Assembly: GCF_018687555.1 (NCBI RefSeq)
Contig: NZ_CP061296.1
Coordinates: 1-64,000, forward strand
Direction: 5' to 3'
Origin: Polynucleobacter sp. MWH-P3-07-1
GTDB lineage: Bacteria > Pseudomonadota > Gammaproteobacteria > Burkholderiales > Burkholderiaceae
DNA length: 64,000 nt
In this document: piece by piece, positions 57,390-64,000 of the stretch
How the letters are laid out: each line of letters starts with the position of its first letter
Numbering within the stretch: position 1 is the stretch's first letter
Translations under genes and position numbers: made by a program
The notes under the pieces: generated by a model
What the model saw: only the letters and a program-made list of their open reading frames with translations
What the model was told of the DNA's origin: nothing
Database searches by the model: none

Positions 57390-58010
57390 ATGGAACTCAA
57401 GCTACTCCAAGATAACGGAACTTTAGGTGCAGGCATCCAAGCTTCACCAGAGGTATTCGAGCGCGAATATAACGAAGCATTGGTACACCAAGTTGTTGTG
57501 GCTTACCAAGCAAATGCTCGTAGTGGTAACCGCGCACAAAAAGACCGTGAGCAAGTTAAGCACACTACCAAAAAACCTTGGCGTCAAAAAGGTACTGGTC
57601 GTGCGCGTGCTGGTATGAGCTCTTCCCCGCTGTGGCGTGGAGGTGGTCGCATATTCCCAAATTCTCCTGAAGAGAATTTCAGCCAAAAAGTAAACAAGAA
57701 AATGTATCGCGCTGGTATGAGATCGATTTTGTCTCAGTTAGCCCGCGAAGGTCGTTTGAACGTGGTTGATCAATTTAGCCTTGACGCACCTAAGACCAAA
57801 GAGTTGGCTGACAAAGTCAAAGCAATGGGTTTGGACTCAGTGTTAATCATCGTTGATCAAGTTAGCGAGAATTTGTACTTGGCATCACGCAACTTGCATA
57901 AGGTTGCGATTGTCGAGCCACAGCACGCTGATCCATTAGCTTTAGTTCAGTACAAAAAAGTATTGGTGAGTAAAGCTGCGATCGCAAAAATTGAGGAGTT
58001 GCTGAAATGA
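57390..58010 (+). CDS. rplD: 50S ribosomal protein L4
   Basis: L4 lines the nascent-peptide tunnel and in other bacteria represses the S10 operon. The 206-residue protein has the loop [26 protein letters not shown] that reaches the tunnel. The ATG has AAGGAGAG upstream, and its stop overlaps the rplW start (ATGA). Confidence 0.98.
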   Translation: MELKLLQDNGTLGAGIQASPEVFEREYNEALVHQVVVAYQANARSGNRAQKDREQVKHTTKKPWRQKGTGRARAGMSSSPLWRGGGRIFPNSPEENFSQKVNKKMYRAGMRSILSQLAREGRLNVVDQFSLDAPKTKELADKVKAMGLDSVLIIVDQVSENLYLASRNLHKVAIVEPQHADPLALVQYKKVLVSKAAIAKIEELLK

Positions 58011-58321
58011 GCCAAGTCCGTAAAAACGATCACAATTTAATGAAGGTGCTGCTTGGCCCCGTTATCTCTGAAAAAGCCACTATGGTTGCAGAGAAAAACG
58101 AGCAAGTAGTTTTCCAAGTAGCTCGCGACGCAAATAAGAGCGATGTAAAACAAGCGGTTGAATTGCTCTTCAAAGTGCAAGTTGACTCAGTTCAAATCGT
58201 GAATCAAAAAGGTAAGCCAAAGCGCTATGGCCGTTTTGAAGGTCGTCGTGACCATACTAAGAAGGCCTATGTGAATTTAAAACCAGGTCAAGAAATTAAC
58301 TTTGAAGCGGAGGCGAACTAA
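58007..58321 (+). CDS. rplW: 50S ribosomal protein L23
   Basis: L23 sits at the tunnel exit and docks trigger factor and signal recognition particle. The 104-residue protein has [28 protein letters not shown], typical of the family. It overlaps rplD by four bases and precedes rplB by two. Confidence 0.97.
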   Translation: MSQVRKNDHNLMKVLLGPVISEKATMVAEKNEQVVFQVARDANKSDVKQAVELLFKVQVDSVQIVNQKGKPKRYGRFEGRRDHTKKAYVNLKPGQEINFEAEAN

Positions 58322-58323
58322 TC

Positions 58324-59154
58324 ATGCCTTTGATGAAAACAAAACCGACCTCACCAGGTCGTCGCTCAATGGTCAAGGTGGTCAACCCTGATCTGCATAA
58401 AGGTAAACCTTTTGCAGCATTGGTGGAGCCACAGTTCCAAAAAGCAGGCCGTAACAATAATGGCCACATTACTACTCGCCATAAGGGTGGTGGTCATAAG
58501 CACCACTATCGTATGGTTGATTTCAAGCGCAATGACAAGGATGGGATTCCAGCAAAAGTTGAGCGTTTGGAATACGATCCAAACCGCAGTGCCAATATTG
58601 CTCTGATCGTGTTTGCTGACGGCGAGCGTCGTTATATTTTGGCCGCTAAGGGAATGACTGTTGGTCAACAGATCCAAAATGGTTCTGAAGCGCCGATTAA
58701 GTCAGGAAACAATTTACCAATTCGTAATATTCCTGTTGGTAGCACCATTCACTGTGTAGAAATGTTGCCAGGTAAAGGCGCGCAGATTGCTCGCTCTGCT
58801 GGTGGTTCTGCAGTTCTATTGGCTCGCGAAGGTGTTTACGCTCAGGTGCGCTTGCGCTCCGGTGAAGTCCGTCGTGTGTTGATTGAGTGCCGTGCCACTA
58901 TCGGCGAAGTTGGCAATGAAGAGCACAGCTTGCGTCAAATTGGTAAAGCTGGTGCAAATCGCTGGCGTGGTATTCGTCCAACCGTTCGCGGTGTGGCAAT
59001 GAACCCAGTAGATCACCCACATGGTGGTGGTGAAGGTAAAACTGGCGAAGGCCGTGTACCTGTCTCTCCATGGGGCACACCAACCAAAGGTTATCGCACA
59101 CGTCGCAATAAGCGCACAACTTCGATGATCGTTCAACGTCGTCAAAAACGTTAA
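58324..59154 (+). CDS. rplB: 50S ribosomal protein L2
   Basis: L2 is near the peptidyl transferase centre and needed for subunit joining. The 276-residue protein has the conserved [21 protein letters not shown] and the C-terminal [20 protein letters not shown] with the key histidine. rpsS follows 19 bases later. Confidence 0.98.
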   Translation: MPLMKTKPTSPGRRSMVKVVNPDLHKGKPFAALVEPQFQKAGRNNNGHITTRHKGGGHKHHYRMVDFKRNDKDGIPAKVERLEYDPNRSANIALIVFADGERRYILAAKGMTVGQQIQNGSEAPIKSGNNLPIRNIPVGSTIHCVEMLPGKGAQIARSAGGSAVLLAREGVYAQVRLRSGEVRRVLIECRATIGEVGNEEHSLRQIGKAGANRWRGIRPTVRGVAMNPVDHPHGGGEGKTGEGRVPVSPWGTPTKGYRTRRNKRTTSMIVQRRQKR

Positions 59155-59173
59155 GCGACAAGGATAAATAGAT

Positions 59174-59452
59174 ATGACACGTTCAGCTAAAAAAGGCCCA
59201 TTCTGCGACGCCAGCTTAGTAAAAAAAGTTGAAGTTGCACAGGCTAACAAAGACAAGAAGCCGATCAAGACTTGGTCGCGCCGTTCAACAATTCTGCCAG
59301 ACTTTATTGGTCTGACAATTGCTGTACATAACGGTCGCCAACACGTTCCGGTTTATGTATCAGAAAACATGGTGGGTCATAAGTTAGGCGAATTTGCCTT
59401 GACCCGTACTTTCAAAGGTCACGCTGCTGACAAGAAAGTTGTGAAGAAGTAA
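59174..59452 (+). CDS. rpsS: 30S ribosomal protein S19
   Basis: S19 lies in the 30S head and contacts the A site tRNA region. The 92-residue protein starts [20 protein letters not shown] and has [24 protein letters not shown], fitting the family. The next gene starts a few bases later. Confidence 0.98.
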   Translation: MTRSAKKGPFCDASLVKKVEVAQANKDKKPIKTWSRRSTILPDFIGLTIAVHNGRQHVPVYVSENMVGHKLGEFALTRTFKGHAADKKVVKK

Positions 59453-59462
59453 GGGGATGATG

Positions 59463-59792
59463 ATGGAAGTTAAAGCAATTCACCGCGGTGCCCGCATTTC
59501 TGCGCAAAAGACACGATTGGTCGCTGACCAGATTCGTGGTTTGCCAATTGCGCGCGCTATGAACATTTTGAATTTCAGCCCCAAAAAAGCTGCTTTCATT
59601 GTGAAAAAAGTAGTTGAGTCTGCACTCGCTAACGCTGAGCACAACAAAGGCGCTGATATTGATGAACTCAAAGTGTCAGCAGTCATTGTTGACAAGGGAA
59701 CATCCTTGAAGCGTTTTACCGCTCGCGCTAAAGGCCGTGGCAATCAAATTGAAAAACAAACATGTCACATTAGCGTGACCCTGAGTAAGTAA
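59463..59792 (+). CDS. rplV: 50S ribosomal protein L22
   Basis: L22 lines the exit tunnel with its long hairpin. Three ATG codons occur in a row (59457, 59460 and 59463); AAGGGG at 59451-59456 suits the third best, giving 109 residues ([16 protein letters not shown]). The family pattern [20 protein letters not shown] and the end [19 protein letters not shown] are present. Confidence 0.96.
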   Translation: MEVKAIHRGARISAQKTRLVADQIRGLPIARAMNILNFSPKKAAFIVKKVVESALANAEHNKGADIDELKVSAVIVDKGTSLKRFTARAKGRGNQIEKQTCHISVTLSK

Positions 59793-59800
59793 GGAAAGAT

Positions 59801-60625
59801 ATGGGCCAAAAGATAAACCCCACCGGATTCCGCCTCTCGGTAACGAAGAATTGGACATCACGTTGGTACGCAAACAATACTGATTTTGCAAAGATGCTGA
59901 AAGAGGACGTCGATGTCCGTAGCTATTTGAAAAAGAAGTTGAAAAATGCATCAGTAAGCAAAGTAGTGATTGAGCGCCCTGCAAAGAATGCACGCATCAC
60001 TATTTACAGCTCGCGTCCTGGTGTTGTGATTGGCAAGAAAGGCGAAGATATTGAAGTTCTCCGCCGTGAGTTACAAAAGCGTATGGGTGTTCCAGTCCAC
60101 GTGAATATCGAAGAAATTCGCAAGCCTGAAGTAGATGCGCAGTTAATTGCTGATTCCATTACTCAGCAGCTCGAGAAACGCATTATGTTCCGTCGCGCAA
60201 TGAAGCGTGCCATGCAAAGTGCAATGCGCTTGGGTGCTCAAGGTATCAAGATCATGTCCTCCGGACGTTTGAATGGTGCTGAGATTGCTCGCCGCGAATG
60301 GTACCGTGAAGGTCGCGTTCCACTTCATACATTGAAGGCTGATATTGATTACGCAACTTCAGAAGCAGAAACCACATACGGCATCATCGGTGTAAAAGTA
60401 TGGGTTTACAAAGGCGATACATTAGGTCGTGGTGCTGATGTTCAAGTTGCCGCACCTGCAGCCGAGCCTGCAGCTGAAGAAAAGAAAACCCGTCGTGCAC
60501 CAAGCAAAACTGCAGCTCGCAAGCCTGCTGGTGAAGACAAGCCATTAGTTGCTGCTAAGCCAGCGGTCAAGCGCGTTCGTAAAGCGGTTGAACCTGCTGC
60601 TGATGCACAGAAGTCAGGAGAGTAA
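59801..60625 (+). CDS. rpsC: 30S ribosomal protein S3 with long C-terminal tail
   Basis: S3 helps form the mRNA entry tunnel. Residues 1-210 match the family, with the KH motif [10 protein letters not shown] (77-86) and [17 protein letters not shown]. Residues 211-274 are an extra low-complexity tail rich in alanine, lysine, arginine and proline, for example [20 protein letters not shown]. The usual length is about 210-240. It precedes rplP by two bases. Confidence 0.97.
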   Translation: MGQKINPTGFRLSVTKNWTSRWYANNTDFAKMLKEDVDVRSYLKKKLKNASVSKVVIERPAKNARITIYSSRPGVVIGKKGEDIEVLRRELQKRMGVPVHVNIEEIRKPEVDAQLIADSITQQLEKRIMFRRAMKRAMQSAMRLGAQGIKIMSSGRLNGAEIARREWYREGRVPLHTLKADIDYATSEAETTYGIIGVKVWVYKGDTLGRGADVQVAAPAAEPAAEEKKTRRAPSKTAARKPAGEDKPLVAAKPAVKRVRKAVEPAADAQKSGE

Positions 60626-60627
60626 GC

Positions 60628-61041
60628 ATGCTGCAACCAAAGCGTCGCAAGTATCGTAAAGAACAAAAAGGTCGTAACACCGGCGTGGCAACACGCGGTA
60701 GCTCAGTTGCATTCGGTGACTTTGGCTTAAAGGCCGTTGGTCGTGGTCGTTTGACTGCTCGCCAAATCGAATCCGCACGTCGCGCTATGACCCGTCACAT
60801 TAAACGTGGTGGTCGTATCTGGATTCGTATTTTCCCAGATAAGCCAATTTCACAAAAACCTGCTGAAGTTCGTATGGGTAACGGTAAGGGCAATCCAGAG
60901 TACTACGTTGCAGAAATTCAACCAGGCAAGATTCTCTATGAGATGGATGGTGTAGATGAAACCTTGGCGCGCGAAGCGTTCAAGCTTGCTGCAGCTAAAT
61001 TACCTTTACAAACCACATTCGTGATTCGTCACCTTGGTTGA
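60628..61041 (+). CDS. rplP: 50S ribosomal protein L16
   Basis: L16 supports the A-site tRNA and ribosome assembly. The 137-residue protein starts [24 protein letters not shown] and ends [17 protein letters not shown], typical for the family. rpmC follows 14 bases later. Confidence 0.98.
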   Translation: MLQPKRRKYRKEQKGRNTGVATRGSSVAFGDFGLKAVGRGRLTARQIESARRAMTRHIKRGGRIWIRIFPDKPISQKPAEVRMGNGKGNPEYYVAEIQPGKILYEMDGVDETLAREAFKLAAAKLPLQTTFVIRHLG

Positions 61042-61055
61042 GCGGGATAGATATT

Positions 61056-61250
61056 ATGAAAAATAAAGAATTAGCTACTAAAGATCTGAATTCCTTGAAT
61101 GCAGAATTGACTGAGCTTTTGAAGACCAACTTCAAGCTCCGTATGCAAAAAGGAACTCAGCAACTCACCAATACCAGTCAATTGGGTAAGACTAAACGCG
61201 ATATCGCTCGCGTAAAGACTTTTATTACCCAAAAAACTGCTCAGAAATAA
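61056..61250 (+). CDS. rpmC: 50S ribosomal protein L29
   Basis: L29 sits near the tunnel exit. The 64-residue protein from ATG 61056 has [20 protein letters not shown] and the end [23 protein letters not shown] at 61038 would overlap rplP and is less likely. rpsQ follows 12 bases later. Confidence 0.96.
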   Translation: MKNKELATKDLNSLNAELTELLKTNFKLRMQKGTQQLTNTSQLGKTKRDIARVKTFITQKTAQK

Positions 61251-61262
61251 GGAAAAAGGGAT

Positions 61263-61532
61263 ATGACAGAATTATCTAAACCCTTGCGCCGCACCCTTGT
61301 GGGCCGTGTCGTTAGCGACAAAATGCAAAAAACCGTGACCGTTCTTGTTGAGCGCCAGGTCAAGCATCCCATCATTGGTAAATATGTTGGCCAATCCAAG
61401 AAATACCATGCTCATGATGAGGCTGGCACATACAAAATGGGTGATACCGTTGAAATTAGCGAATCTAAGCCAATTTCACGTACCAAATCTTGGGTAGTAA
61501 CCCGTTTGGTAGAGTCCTCAAAGGGTATTTAA
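61263..61532 (+). CDS. rpsQ: 30S ribosomal protein S17
   Basis: S17 is a primary 16S binding protein. The 89-residue protein has [24 protein letters not shown] and [18 protein letters not shown]. It ends the first ribosomal protein block; a hairpin terminator follows. Confidence 0.97.
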   Translation: MTELSKPLRRTLVGRVVSDKMQKTVTVLVERQVKHPIIGKYVGQSKKYHAHDEAGTYKMGDTVEISESKPISRTKSWVVTRLVESSKGI

Positions 61533-61545
61533 GAGAAATTATTAG

Positions 61546-61580
61546 GGATTTTGGCGAAATTCATTGCCAAAATCCTATTT
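61546..61580 (+). terminator. Hairpin terminator after rpsQ
   Basis: GGATTTTGGC (61546-61555) and GCCAAAATCC (61566-61575) form a perfect ten-base stem with a ten-base loop, followed by a weak T-rich run (TATTTT). It probably ends or attenuates the S10-block transcript, and overlaps the -35 of the next promoter. Confidence 0.65.
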
Positions 61581-61593
61581 TACGTAGTATGAT
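61564..61593 (+). promoter_or_regulatory. Promoter of the rplN (spc) operon
   Basis: TTGCCA (61564-61569) and TATGAT (61588-61593) are each five-of-six matches to consensus with an 18-base spacer. The -35 lies in the 3' arm of the rpsQ terminator. It precedes rplN by about 128 bases and likely drives rplN onward. The rest of the gap to 61721 shows no gene. Confidence 0.7.
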
Positions 61594-61721
61594 AGAAGGC
61601 TTTTCGCGGTAATGCGTTAAGAAAAGCAGTGTTTTTCATTAATTCCGGGTCTTAGCTTTCGCTAGAACCCATAACGGAACCAAGACTGTTTGCCCTTTGG
61701 CTAATAAGTTGGGGATTAGAA

Positions 61722-62090
61722 ATGATACAAACTGAAAGTAGATTGCAGGTTGCCGATAACACAGGCGCCAGTGAAGTTTTGTGCATCAAGGTATTGGGCG
61801 GCTCTAAGCGTCGTTACGCCAGTATCGGTGATGTCATCAAAGTCAGCGTGAAATCCGCTGCTCCACGTGGCCGTGTAAAAAAAGGTGACATTTATAACGC
61901 TGTAGTGGTGAGAACCGCTAAGGGTGTTCGTCGTCCAGATGGTTCATTGATTAAGTTTGATGAAAATGCTGCTGTATTGCTCAACGCTAAGTTAGAGCCG
62001 ATTGGTACACGTATCTTTGGACCTGTTACGCGCGAACTGCGTACAGAGAAGTTCATGAAGATCGTTTCTCTCGCGCCCGAAGTTATTTAA
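61722..62090 (+). CDS. rplN: 50S ribosomal protein L14
   Basis: L14 contacts the 30S subunit across the interface. The 122-residue protein starts [37 protein letters not shown], the family signature, and has [24 protein letters not shown]. It opens the spc block. Confidence 0.98.
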   Translation: MIQTESRLQVADNTGASEVLCIKVLGGSKRRYASIGDVIKVSVKSAAPRGRVKKGDIYNAVVVRTAKGVRRPDGSLIKFDENAAVLLNAKLEPIGTRIFGPVTRELRTEKFMKIVSLAPEVI

Positions 62091-62099
62091 GAGGCTGAT

Positions 62100-62408
62100 A
62101 TGAAAAAGATTCGTAAAGGTGATTCCGTAGTTGTTTTGACTGGCCGCGATAAAGGCAAGCAAGGAACAGTTACCGATGTACTCGAGAACAAATTGGTTGT
62201 CGAGGGCGTCAATATTTATAAAAAAGCGGTTAAGCCTAATCCTGCTGCTGGTGTTACCGGCGGAATGATTGATAAGACTATGCCCATTCATGTTTCGAAT
62301 GTGGCATTGGTAGACGGTAATGGCAAAGCATCACGCGTTGGCATCAAATTAGTTGATGGCAAGAAACAGCGTTTCCTGAAAACTACTGGCGCAAGCTTGA
62401 GCGCATAA
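62100..62408 (+). CDS. rplX: 50S ribosomal protein L24
   Basis: L24 starts 50S assembly. The 102-residue protein has the KOW motif [23 protein letters not shown] and [15 protein letters not shown]. It follows rplN by nine bases. Confidence 0.97.
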   Translation: MKKIRKGDSVVVLTGRDKGKQGTVTDVLENKLVVEGVNIYKKAVKPNPAAGVTGGMIDKTMPIHVSNVALVDGNGKASRVGIKLVDGKKQRFLKTTGASLSA

Positions 62409-62424
62409 GGGATACGGAGAAATT

Positions 62425-62967
62425 ATGAGCACACGTTTTCAAGAGCATTATCAAAAGCAAGTTGTTGCTGATTTGATGACCAAGTTTGGTTACAAGTCGA
62501 TCATGGAAGTTCCACGCATCACCAAGGTAACCCTCAATATGGGCTTGGGCGAAGCTGTAAACGACAAAAAAGTTATCGAGAACGCAGTTGGTGACTTAAC
62601 TAAAGTTGCAGGCCAAAAGCCAGTGGTAACTAAGGCTAAAAAAGCGATTGCTGGTTTCAAAATTCGTCAAGGCTACCCAATTGGTGCGATGGTGACATTG
62701 CGCGGTCAGCGTATGTACGAGTTTTTAGATCGCTTCGTTACTGTTGCATTGCCACGAGTTCGTGACTTCCGGGGTATCTCAGGTAAGGCATTTGATGGTC
62801 GTGGTAACTACAACATCGGCGTTAAAGAGCAAATTATTTTCCCTGAAATTGAGTACGACAAAATTGACGCACTCCGTGGTCTCAATATCAGTATTACGAC
62901 AACCGCTAAATCAGACGAAGAAGCAAAAGCTTTGTTGGCGGCGTTCAAATTCCCTTTCCGCAATTAA
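62425..62967 (+). CDS. rplE: 50S ribosomal protein L5
   Basis: L5 binds 5S rRNA. The 180-residue protein has [23 protein letters not shown], the basic [25 protein letters not shown] and the C-terminal segment [19 protein letters not shown]. It follows rplX by 16 bases. Confidence 0.98.
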   Translation: MSTRFQEHYQKQVVADLMTKFGYKSIMEVPRITKVTLNMGLGEAVNDKKVIENAVGDLTKVAGQKPVVTKAKKAIAGFKIRQGYPIGAMVTLRGQRMYEFLDRFVTVALPRVRDFRGISGKAFDGRGNYNIGVKEQIIFPEIEYDKIDALRGLNISITTTAKSDEEAKALLAAFKFPFRN

Positions 62968-62976
62968 GAGGCTAAC

Positions 62977-63282
62977 GTGGCAAAACTATCCCTAATTGAG
63001 CGCGAAAACAAGCGCGCCAAAACTGTAGAGAAGTACGCTGCAAAGCGTGCTGAGCTCAAAGCAATCATTGCTGATCAGTCAAGAAGTGATGAAGAGCGCT
63101 ATGAGGCTCGCTTGAAGTTGCAAGCGCTTCCACGCAACGCTAGCCCGATTCGTCAAAGAAATCGTTGTTCATTAACCGGTCGTCCACGTGGCACATTCCG
63201 TAAGTTTGGTTTGGCCCGTAGCAAGATTCGTGAAATCGCCTTCCGTGGCGAGATCCCTGGTTTAACCAAGGCCAGCTGGTAA
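62977..63282 (+). CDS. rpsN: 30S ribosomal protein S14
   Basis: S14 is a 30S head protein. The 101-residue form lacks the CXXC pairs of the zinc type, so it is the zinc-free long form usual in proteobacteria. It has [22 protein letters not shown] and the end [13 protein letters not shown]. The start is GTG at 62977. rpsH follows 25 bases later. Confidence 0.97.
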   Translation: MAKLSLIERENKRAKTVEKYAAKRAELKAIIADQSRSDEERYEARLKLQALPRNASPIRQRNRCSLTGRPRGTFRKFGLARSKIREIAFRGEIPGLTKASW

Positions 63283-63307
63283 GCGGCGAAAGAATTTAGG
63301 AGAACTC

Positions 63308-63703
63308 ATGAGTATTAGCGATCCAATCGCCGACATGTTGACCCGGATCCGCAATGCGCAAGCAGTGCAGAAGCCCGTTGTCTTGATGCCGTCGTCAAAA
63401 GTTAAAGTAGCCATTGCAAAGGTTTTGCAGGATGAAGGCTATATCGATAGTTTTGAAATCAAAGGTGAGGCAGCTAAGCCAGTACTTCACATTGACCTCA
63501 AATACTACGCAGGCCGTCCTGTTATTGAGCGTATTGACCGTGTTTCTACACCAAGTCTTCGCATCTACAAGGGCCGTCACGACATTCCAGAAGTAATGAA
63601 TGGTTTGGGCATTGCAATTATTTCAACCCCTCAAGGCGTAATGACTGACCGCAAAGCACGTGCAACTGGCGTGGGCGGCGAAGTTATTTGCTACGTAGCT
63701 TAA
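63308..63703 (+). CDS. rpsH: 30S ribosomal protein S8
   Basis: S8 binds 16S rRNA early and in other bacteria represses the spc operon. The 131-residue protein has [22 protein letters not shown] and the end [42 protein letters not shown] ribosome binding site precedes it. rplF follows ten bases later. Confidence 0.98.
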   Translation: MSISDPIADMLTRIRNAQAVQKPVVLMPSSKVKVAIAKVLQDEGYIDSFEIKGEAAKPVLHIDLKYYAGRPVIERIDRVSTPSLRIYKGRHDIPEVMNGLGIAIISTPQGVMTDRKARATGVGGEVICYVA

Positions 63704-63713
63704 GGAGCGAAAT

Positions 63714-64000
63714 ATGTCCCGCGTAGGTAAATCACCAATTACAGTTCCTAAGGGCGCTGAAATCAGCATCAATGGTGCAAACATTACTGTTAAAGGCCCA
63801 TTAGGCACTTTGACTCATAACTTGCATCCTTCAGTTGGTTTGAAACAAGAAGACGGCGTATTGACAGTTGTTTTAAATAATGACACACCAGAAGCTGGTG
63901 CACAGTCAGGTACAGCCCGTGCTTTGGTTAACAACATGGTTGTTGGCGTTACTTCTGGCTTTGAGCGCAAGCTCAGCTTAGTAGGCGTTGGTTACCGTGC
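63714..64000 (+). CDS. rplF: 50S ribosomal protein L6, 3' end missing
   Basis: L6 lies near the GTPase centre. The first 95 codons are present, starting MSRVGKSPITVPKGAEI and continuing with NITVKGPLGTLTHNLHP and ARALVNNMVVGVTSGFERKL, the family pattern. The reading frame is still open at the window edge. The start is ATG 63714. Confidence 0.97.
   Translation, partial: MSRVGKSPITVPKGAEISINGANITVKGPLGTLTHNLHPSVGLKQEDGVLTVVLNNDTPEAGAQSGTARALVNNMVVGVTSGFERKLSLVGVGYR

Overview
The window is an origin-proximal stretch of a betaproteobacterial chromosome, most likely Polynucleobacter or a close relative in Burkholderiaceae. This rests on the moderate, AT-leaning base composition, the 16S rRNA sequence, and the gene order: dnaA-dnaN-gyrB, mnmG-rsmG-parA-parB-atp, an rRNA operon, tRNA-Tyr/Gly/Thr-tuf, tRNA-Trp-secE-nusG-rpl-rpoBC, then the str, S10 and spc ribosomal protein blocks. 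No phage, insertion sequence, CRISPR array or classical defence system was seen. Nearly everything is core machinery, so the points of interest are regulatory sites, small proteins and unusual protein tails.

Region 1 (1-5.9 kb): the 3' part of dnaA (its 5' end lies outside the window), a DnaA-box-rich oriC with a DnaA-trio tract, dnaN, gyrB, a SET-domain methyltransferase one base behind gyrB, and a small DUF3717-like protein. Region 2 (5.9-10.5 kb): a complete five-gene branched-chain amino acid/amide-type ABC importer. Region 3 (10.6-23.3 kb): mnmG, rsmG, parA and parB with two parS-type palindromes, then the nine-gene F-type ATP synthase operon atpIBEFHAGDC and hemE. Region 4 (23.3-32 kb): priA behind a DnaA-box cluster, an orphan gcvH, a metallo-beta-lactamase-fold hydrolase, a small zinc-ribbon ORF, a fatty acid desaturase, tRNA-Arg, a small membrane protein, rsmI, a DiaA/GmhA-type SIS protein, a DolP-like BON lipoprotein, a cytochrome c and a GNAT acetyltransferase.

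Region 5 (32-38 kb): an rRNA operon (16S, tRNA-Ile, tRNA-Ala, 23S, 5S) with promoter, boxA-like sites and a strong terminator, followed by tRNA-Tyr, tRNA-Gly and tRNA-Thr leading into tuf. Region 6 (38-64 kb): tuf copy 1, tRNA-Trp, secE, nusG, rplKAJL, rpoBC, rpsL, rpsG, fusA, tuf copy 2 (an exact 1210-base repeat), rpsJ, rplCDWB-rpsS-rplV-rpsC-rplP-rpmC-rpsQ, rplNXE-rpsN-rpsH and the start of rplF.

The window thus combines replication initiation and restart (DnaA, DnaN, PriA, possibly DiaA), chromosome segregation (ParAB-parS), energy supply (ATP synthase) and the gene expression apparatus (rRNA, tRNA, ribosomal proteins, EF-Tu, EF-G, RNA polymerase). The most unusual signals are a boxA-like element behind a perfect hairpin upstream of rpsJ (S10 = NusE), a promoter and leader placed between rpsJ and rplC, competing hairpins in the rplL-rpoB gap, low-complexity tails on L10 and S3, a parS-like palindrome over the putative mnmG -35 element, and three DnaA boxes upstream of priA.
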